64,000 nt of DNA from Escarpia spicata (lineage: Eukaryota > Annelida > Polychaeta > Sabellida > Siboglinidae), in contig OZ023213.1 in assembly GCA_963995525.1 (NCBI GenBank), positions 50,250,987-50,314,986 on the forward strand, in the 5' to 3' direction. This document shows positions 57,063-64,000 of this stretch, piece by piece. The position numbers and the translations under genes were made by a program. The first letter of the stretch is position 1, and each line of letters opens with the position of its first letter. The notes under the pieces were generated by a model. That model saw nothing but the letters and a program-made list of their open reading frames with translations, did no database searches and was not told where the DNA came from.

Positions 57063-59838
57063 CTGCAACAGCCGTGACACATTAAAGTTGCATCGTTCAT
57101 ATTTGCAATGCAAATTTCCTGTAAATCAACATGCCACGTACACTATATTTACTTTCGTCAACACCATATAGTCTTTGTTCACATAATATCCAATATTAAG
57201 ATAAAAACGTTGCAAAATAAATTATATCCGTGTGCTATATGTTTATTGTCCCACTGGCCGAACACGGTGACAGGTAATTTTGCCAACAAAAATTTTCAAA
57301 TAACATCAAATGCCAAACTGACATATTATAGGCCTACGGTAGCAAGTATGATCAAATAAGTAAGTTCGCGTTGTGCTGCTTACAGCGCTGCCCGAGCAGG
57401 CGAATGTTCTGATGTATTATGTTCCATGACAACACAACTGAGGCGCCTAATCTGTCAAAAGACTGTGTGCATACGCTTGTCAAAAAGTATTAATTGATAA
57501 TTCTACACTATCACGAGAGGAGACGACCAAGAATGAACCGGCGCCAAACAATCGACCGCGACCAACAGCTGGTCAACAAAAGTTGGAGCGACGTCAGAAC
57601 ACTAGCAAGTGACATATCTGGATAGCGTGCTTTGAATGCATACAAAACTTAAACAATTCGTTGTATTGTCTAAGAATTCGCATAACCATAAACGTAGGCC
57701 TATGTGTCGAATATGAATACAGTTTTTTCTACAATACATAGTTTTATTACTATTGTTGTTGTTATTATTTAATACTGCTTGTATTATTGTATTTACAATA
57801 CACGCACGCACGCACGCACGCACGCACGCACGTACGCACACATATACGTGCACGCATGCGTACACGCACACACACATCGCACTCACACACACCGCGCAGG
57901 GGTTAGCTCATATTACATTTTTAGAAGTAAGTCATTATAATACGTTACGATCCGTACTCAACAAAATTATACCGACAATCCGAGTGCAAACATCGACCTT
58001 GTAGTATCGGTGAAGACATACTGATGTTATATAAACTCAACTCATTCACTAAGTACACACTCATATTCTGATCCAGTGAAAGAATTATAATCATCATGTT
58101 CACCGCAGTTAGTGACATACACTAACCCAATGAATAGATTATGACCGCGGCGACTTCTATGAGTTTATAATGACGGGACTATAATTATCACTGTGCTAGA
58201 TCTCCGATCTCGACTGGCGTCTGTCACGCGACGGTTAACACCCACGTAACAGGCTTTGAACAGTTCTCTAGAAGATATGATGGCAACACTATCTGGGCCG
58301 ATATTAATTTGTAAACTTGCCGCACAGTTGTTATTTCCAAATAATAATCTTACTGCAGTGTGTGTGCGTGCGTGCGTGCATGCGCGTGTGAGTGCGTGTT
58401 TGCGCGCGCGCGTGCGTGCGTGCGTGTAGCACTCATATTAGGAAAGGAGGACATCACATATATCAAGTGATCTTGCTTGATAGTTTTACTTACCTGGCTG
58501 CTTTGCGTACATCATTCAAGTTATGTTTCCAAGTCCTGAGCATACGACACATTTCTCACTAGTGTAGTTATAATTATTCCAAATGGTTAGTACGTACTGA
58601 ATGAATGTCCTCGAACTTCCTGTATACGTAGGAGTAGATTGTAGCCCGCGACCACAGCATAAGTACAGCGAATTAATAATAAGGTAACTGATAAAGCACC
58701 TAAATCCTTGGAAACATTGCTCAGAGGCGCATCAAAACAACTAGGTTGGTCTTTCACAAAACCTATAAACAGTATACAAGTTGTCAACAGTTGTGAAATG
58801 TGTTCAATTGATTTAATGCTAGGGGGGGTAACTTCCGAAGAGTCGGTACGGCATCGAAGCTGCATGGGCTTTCTTGTAGGAGTAAGCAATGCGTGTAAAT
58901 ATGCTGGCTGTTTAAAAGTGTCTGGCGGGTAATAACATATGCGCTGCTCTAAATTAACACAAACTCTGTTTTGTCAACATATAACTTGTTTAACTGTAAC
59001 AAGACACTTTCACAAACCGCCTGGAACTGACGTCGGTTTCTCCAGGTTTATTAAATAAAGCCAATCCTTGTTTAAAACGAGACATTTTACAGATCGAATC
59101 ATGAACCAGTGGAACAGTGTTTCAGAGAATATATCACACAATTGTAATATAAATAAACTGCATATGTGGTGGTGTCGTTCCAGGGTGTCACGATGGGGTT
59201 CCGCGACCAGATGTACTGTTAGCTTAACTTATTGATCTTTACATTTATCTTACTTTATCATAATAATACAACGTATTGAATTTTTATATGATTTTTTATA
59301 TATTAATATTCTACTAGTTTCACTATTGTCTATGTAATAACCTAACTAATTTTATTATACAATGTTTTATATGTCAATATTCTACTAATTTTACTATGGT
59401 CCATGTTTATATCACTAGTCCATGTTATATTAACTTTCTTAATTACATATGTATTATTATCCCATAGCAACATGTTATACATAATTTTAGCCATGGCATA
59501 ACAAGTACTGTTTTGATTACAACGTATGATTGTTTAAAAAAGGTATATGTATCAACAACAGTGGGTGTTACGATCTATACAAATAGTATTACTATTATTA
59601 TTTACTGCCAGTCAGAGACTCTCTCGGAAGATACACAAAAGCCGTTGGTCCCTCCTAAATGGCGTCTAAGCCAGAGGACCTAAAGTATCCCACACTGAGG
59701 ATACATGTATAACCTGTCGTCGACTCACGCAAGTTAGAGCTTGGGAGTGTTCTCTGTCTGAAAACCCACACATATATATATTCTTGCGTCAGCCATCGAA
59801 AAGGGCTACTTGGAGTAATCCTCCTAAGAAATTAAGTA
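57063..59838. other. Non-coding stretch with microsatellites
   Basis: No recognised gene. CGCA tetranucleotide/CA repeats at about 57801-57895 and GTGC/GC repeats at about 58358-58428. Could hold 5' exons of the minus-strand gene at 56182, which I cannot identify. Confidence 0.5.
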
Positions 59839-60384
59839 TCACGTAAACAGCAAGTACCTTCCAACGTTAAAGTCCACCGAGTCACGGCATCCACAAACAA
59901 CGTCCAAAGTGTCGATGGCGTAGGTAGACGTCCAACTAAGAACGTAGTAGTCGTCGCAGATCTTCCGTGTAAGACTCGCACGCCGGTGATTTGGTTCTTT
60001 GCGAAATGCAACGACAATCGGCTCTCCCAACTTATTTATGGCTTTGGCACGTCTGTCTAGAGACTATAATCCTTGAGTGGGACGTATCAATGTTTAATGC
60101 TGGCTTCTGCTGACGCGATCTCCGACAAAACGATTGATAAAGTTTGCCACACGCGTGTCAATGGCCGGTGGAGGTGGCAAAGCCGCTTTGGTGTTGAATT
60201 CAACGTCAATAAGATTAAGGAGGATCCGTACTGAGCATAAAAGCTCATGAATGTCTTTCCAAGAACGTGCGGTGACAACACTAACGTACGCCGATGCCGC
60301 GCATACTGGGCCTAACTAATAATAATACGAGGGTTGCCAATATCGTCACGAACCAGGAGGTATTCGCTCGTCGTAAGACGACAT
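59839..60384 (-). CDS. Unidentified coding-like segment, possibly with mini-introns
   Basis: Two open stretches lie in the same minus-strand frame. 60315-60094 contains VSVVTARSWKDIHELL, NLIDVEFNTKAALPPPP and FINRFVGDR; 60063-59839 contains INKLGEPIVVAFRKEP and DDYYVLSWTSTYAIDTLDVV, ending NVGRYLLFT and TGA. Two stops separate them. A 51-nt GT-AG interval (GTCAGC to TTATAG) would remove both and keep frame. Further upstream MSSYDERIPP (ATG at 60384-60382) could be joined by a 42-nt GT-AG interval. Such tiny introns are unlike the long introns of BICDL, so a decayed gene or an old insertion is equally possible. No family recognised. Confidence 0.4.
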
Positions 60385-60671
60385 TTTAAGGTATACCGTC
60401 TGATAGTTTAATTTTACCAAGTCATGCGGCACAAAACCATCTACAAGACCACCCTTCGAGGCGCCCTGAGAGCAAGAGAACACGAAGACGCCAGAAGAAA
60501 AATTTACCAATTAGTAGAAACATTCCAAATAAACGGATAACGGATGTATATGAAACAATCTCGTGGTTCATCATAACGCATTTGGGCGACCAGGGTATTA
60601 GAATATAATAGTTTATGTTATATATAATTATTTTACAACAACCACTTGTGACAGAATTCAGAAATAAAAAT

Positions 60672-60912
60672 AAAAAACTTGTCCGGATTATTAGTGTAAG
60701 CAAATATAATGCTCACACTGAACCACTGTTTAAGTCTTAAATTATTAAAAACAGAACACATATTAAAATCGCAAGAACTGAAATTGCATTATAAATTAGT
60801 GCATAACAAACTTCCTGTTTACCTTCAAAATGTGCCGCTTCATTCACAACTTCATGGTGTACCACCACGCAAACGAACCGCCAGGCAGGAATTGGTGTGG
60901 GACGGTAGATAG
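60672..60912 (+). pseudogene. Non-LTR retrotransposon ORF2 C-terminal remnant
   Basis: Reads RIISVSKYNAHTEPLFKS, then shifts frame into LKTEHILKSQELKLHYKL and VHNKLPVYLQNVPLHSQ. This is typical of the region behind the reverse transcriptase of some LINEs (recalled), broken by at least one frameshift. Not the same family as the elements at 25.1 and 62.6 kb. Confidence 0.6.
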
Positions 60913-61095
60913 CACGCTACTGGTGCAACGCCGTAGACACAGACGTCCATTGATAACTAGGTGCTTTGGTTTGTATACAAAGCTTACATAAATGACAATG
61001 ATGACAAATATATAAATAACATATTTATGAAATATTGTTTTACGTTGGTTTGTGGTTTATGTAACGAGTATTAATAACGCAATGAATGTGGACTC

Positions 61096-61814
61096 AAGAT
61101 CTGTCTCGAGACGACCACGCGGTGTGATACTGTGCCACAAAACAAGATCTGTCTCAAGACGACCACGCGGTGTGATACTGTGCCACAAAACAAGATCTGT
61201 CTCGAGACGACCACGCGGTGTGATACTGTGCCACAAAACAAGATCTGTCTCGAGACGACCACGCGGTGTGATACTGTGCCACAAAACAAGATCTGTCTCG
61301 AGACGACCACGCGGTGTGATACTGTGCCACAAAACAAGATCTGTCTCGAGACGACCACGCGGTGTGATACTGTGCCACAAAACAAGATCTGTCTCGAGAC
61401 GACCACGCGGTGTGATACTGTGCCACAAAACAAGATCTGTCTCGAGACGACCACGCGGTGTGATACTGTGCCACAAAACAAGATCTGTCTCGAGACGACC
61501 ACGCGGTGTGATACTGTGCCACAAAACAAGATCTGTCTCGAGACGACCACGCGGTGTGATACTGTGCCACAAAACAAGATCTGTCTCGAGACGACCACGC
61601 GGTGTGATACTGTGCCACAAAACAAGATCTGTCTCGAGACGACCACGCGGTGTGATACTGTGCCACAAAACAAGATCTGTCTCGAGACGACCACGCGGTG
61701 TGATACTGTGCCACAAAACAAGATCTGTCTCGAGACGACCACGCGGTGTGATACTGTGCCACAAAACAAGATCTGTCTCGAGACGACCACGCGGTGTGAT
61801 ACTGTGCCACAAAA
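61096..61814. repeat. Homogeneous 48-bp minisatellite
   Basis: 15 copies, period 48 bp, essentially identical; copy 2 has CTCAAGAC where the others have CTCGAGAC. Each unit has the 10-bp palindrome GTCTCGAGAC next to AGATCT. Open in several frames on both strands (16-aa period such as TRSVSRRPRGVILCHK), but with no recognisable domain, so not called a gene. Confidence 0.95.
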
Positions 61815-62648
61815 CACTTGGCAATAGATGGACCCCACTTGCAAATGTTGTCAGTTTCACCTATTCTACGATATCAGCCTATCGTTCTTTGGAGAACGAA
61901 CTAAACACCCGACAGGGCAAATAATCGCCCCTTGTTTGGTCATAATGTTGACTGTTCTCATCAAGAGTTTAGAAAGCTTGTGTATTCACCTCTACACCAG
62001 TGAGACGTGGCGTACATATACCGTGCAGGCTTCTACGAGAGAAGATTGAACGCCTTACCTAGAACGATAATGTGTATTCGTTGGCATGGCAACATCACAA
62101 GAAGAAACATTATCGCTGTAGTATCGAACGTTTGCATTCTACGCTATCAACAAACACGCTAGGCGGGATATGTATGCCAAACATAGAACGGAGTTCCAAT
62201 ATCTGTCTTGTTTGGCGAGCCGCAGGACGGGAAAAGAACAACAGGCAAACCACGCATTAACCTTAAATATGTTCTAAAACGAGATATGAAATCAGCTGAC
62301 TGCCCGCCTGAACCACGGATAGTTGCTGCTGTAGAATGACCATACTTGTCGGCGGCCCAGGCTCCACACACGCAGTGACATTGACACCGAACCACGTCAG
62401 ACTAAACCAAGACTACGGCGCCGCAAGCAAGGAAACAGAAGTCAGAGAGATTATTAACGTAACGTTGTTGACGCGGTAACTAGCGCAATCTCCTGTGACG
62501 TCACGTCCGGGTCAGGGATTTGGAAAAATTGCATGTATGTATGAAATGTATGTATGAAATGCATGTATACACGTATGCATGTATGCATCTATGTATCTAT
62601 AATAAATTATGTGTGATTACGTATAACTGTGTATGTGATTACATATAA
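61815..62648. other. Nothing recognised
   Basis: Unique sequence; ATGTATG-type simple repeats at about 62531-62600 just before the LINE fragment. Confidence 0.5.
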
Positions 62649-64000
62649 GCAAATCCTAGCTTATCACGCGATCTAGCTGATACGACACCAGAGACTGTAA
62701 CCCCGGGAATGGTAGCTAAGAAAATAAGGGCAATGAACGGTAGTAAATTACCTGGAGTGGATGGGATTCCACCCAAACTACTATTGAAAATTGTAGAACA
62801 AATTAGCATACCGCTTGCAACAGTTTTCAACTTGTCGTTAAAACGATGGGTGGTTCCTTTAGAATGGAACGAAGCAAACATTATACCGTTATTTAAAAAG
62901 GTTTCGAGAAACAAATCAGAGAACTACAGACCAGTGAGTTTAACATCGGTGATTTGCAAATTATTAGAAAGACTAATTAAAGATCACATGGTGAATTTTC
63001 TTGTTAAACATAACTTGATAAACCCATCTCAAAATGGGTTTCTAAAAGCGAGGTCATACTTAACAAATGTTATGTTTTTTGGAAGACATCACTAATTAAG
63101 TGGGTAGACGAGGGATCACCAGTAGATATTATCTACTTAGATTTTTACAAAGCTTTCGACAAAGTGCCACATCAAAGATTACTGCGTAAACTAAAGGTCC
63201 ATGGCATAGGAAATGGTATCATTAACTGGATGGAAAAATGGCTGATTGACAGAAGACAACGGGTAGAAGTTGATGGGGAAGTTTCAAATTGGAAATCGGT
63301 TTTGAATGGGGTACCACAGGAGTCAGTACTGGGACCTATATTATTCTTAATATATAACGATTTGGACGATTATATAACAAGTAAGGTGTTGAAATCTGCG
63401 GATGACACAAAAGTGTTTAGAAGGATTATAAGTGATGGAGATAGACAGTATTTACAAGATGCTCTTGACAGGTTGATCAAATGGTCTGAAAAAAGGCAGA
63501 TGTTATTCAATTTTGGGAAATGTAAATGCCTCTACACAGGACATGGGAACGAAGATGTAGAATATACAATGGGGGGTACTATACTACTATAAAAGAAAAG
63601 GAGTTACGGTTAACCATTAGTGCTGATATGAAGGTTTTAGAGCAGTGCGGAATTGCAGCTTCAAAGGGAAATCAAATCATTGGATTAATTAGGCGAAATA
63701 TAGCGTATACGGAAAAAGAACTAATAATATTGCTGTACAATAGTTAGGCCTCATTTAGAATAGTGTACACAAGCGTGGAGGCCATATCGCAAGGACATAG
63801 ATATGCTTGAGAGTACAGAGGAGAGCGACTAAAATGATACAAAAACCGAGAGATCTTATAGTTACGAAATATGAGAGAATGTGGTTTGACAACACTAGAG
63901 ACCAGGAGATTGATCAAATAGAAGTTTTTAAAATATTGAATGGTTACGAAAATATTGATAGAAATATTTTTGTTCAGTTAAGAAAGACAGAAGGACTAGA
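62649..64000 (+). pseudogene. Degraded LINE reverse transcriptase, runs off window
   Basis: Same family as 25114-26351 but extends further 5'. It includes MNGSKLPGVDGIPPKLLLK and ENYRPVSLTSVICKLLERL (RT finger motifs), then stops and shifts frame near 63095. The palm follows, but catalytic FADD reads SADD (in LKSADDTKVF), YINDL has lost a residue (IYNDL), and VPQGS reads VPQES. More frameshifts follow after 63590. Not functional. The right end is beyond the window. Confidence 0.9.

Overview
The window looks like bilaterian animal DNA, most likely a marine invertebrate: short phase-matched exons with GT-AG introns, AATAAA signals, CR1/Jockey-type LINE and hAT fragments, and many minisatellites. 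I cannot place the species from sequence alone. There is no sign of bacterial gene organisation, and I recognise no RNA genes.

The dominant gene (+ strand, about 4.2-53.8 kb) encodes a BICD family-like cargo adapter (BICDL/BICDR), a coiled-coil dynein-dynactin-cargo adaptor. Its 5' exons lie before the window. The three 3' exons (50049-50182, 51363-51483, 51915-52040) match the C-terminal coiled coil of the family closely. The exons just upstream come as a cassette of three: A (186 nt), B (252 nt) and C (216 nt). All start and end in phase 0. The cassette is tandemly repeated: five complete copies plus an orphan sixth exon A, in units of about 3.8-4.0 kb between about 3.0 and 27.8 kb. All 16 cassette exons are open with intact splice sites, so a transcript could carry one to five 218-residue coiled-coil cassettes without a frameshift. 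Exons A and B are themselves related, which points to an older internal duplication.

The cassette array sits between compound satellites (1-3024 and 27915-45451). Each block has a 31-bp minisatellite, a linker of about 240 bp, a 51-bp minisatellite (17 codons, open in most frames on both strands) and a second linker of about 108 bp. In the homogenised blocks the non-51-bp part has exactly the same length (745 bp), and block lengths differ by exact multiples of 51 bp. Further minisatellites (48 bp at 46.86 kb, 43 bp at 47.25-48.8 kb) complete a giant intron of about 25.7 kb before the last three exons.

The locus carries several insertions: a 2.1-kb dimeric element between exons A and B of unit 5, a 5'-truncated LINE at the unit 5/6 junction with a 14-bp inverted repeat at its 5' end, and an internally deleted hAT element with a perfect 8-bp target duplication inside the satellite.

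Beyond the adapter gene are a convergent minus-strand exon (56182-57062) with a LIAT1-like motif, an unidentified minus-strand coding-like segment (59839-60384), a LINE remnant (60672-60912), a homogeneous 48-bp minisatellite (61096-61814), and a degraded second LINE copy running off the right edge. The near-identical tandem repeats could include assembly artefacts, so long-read and transcript support would decide how much of the cassette amplification is real and expressed.
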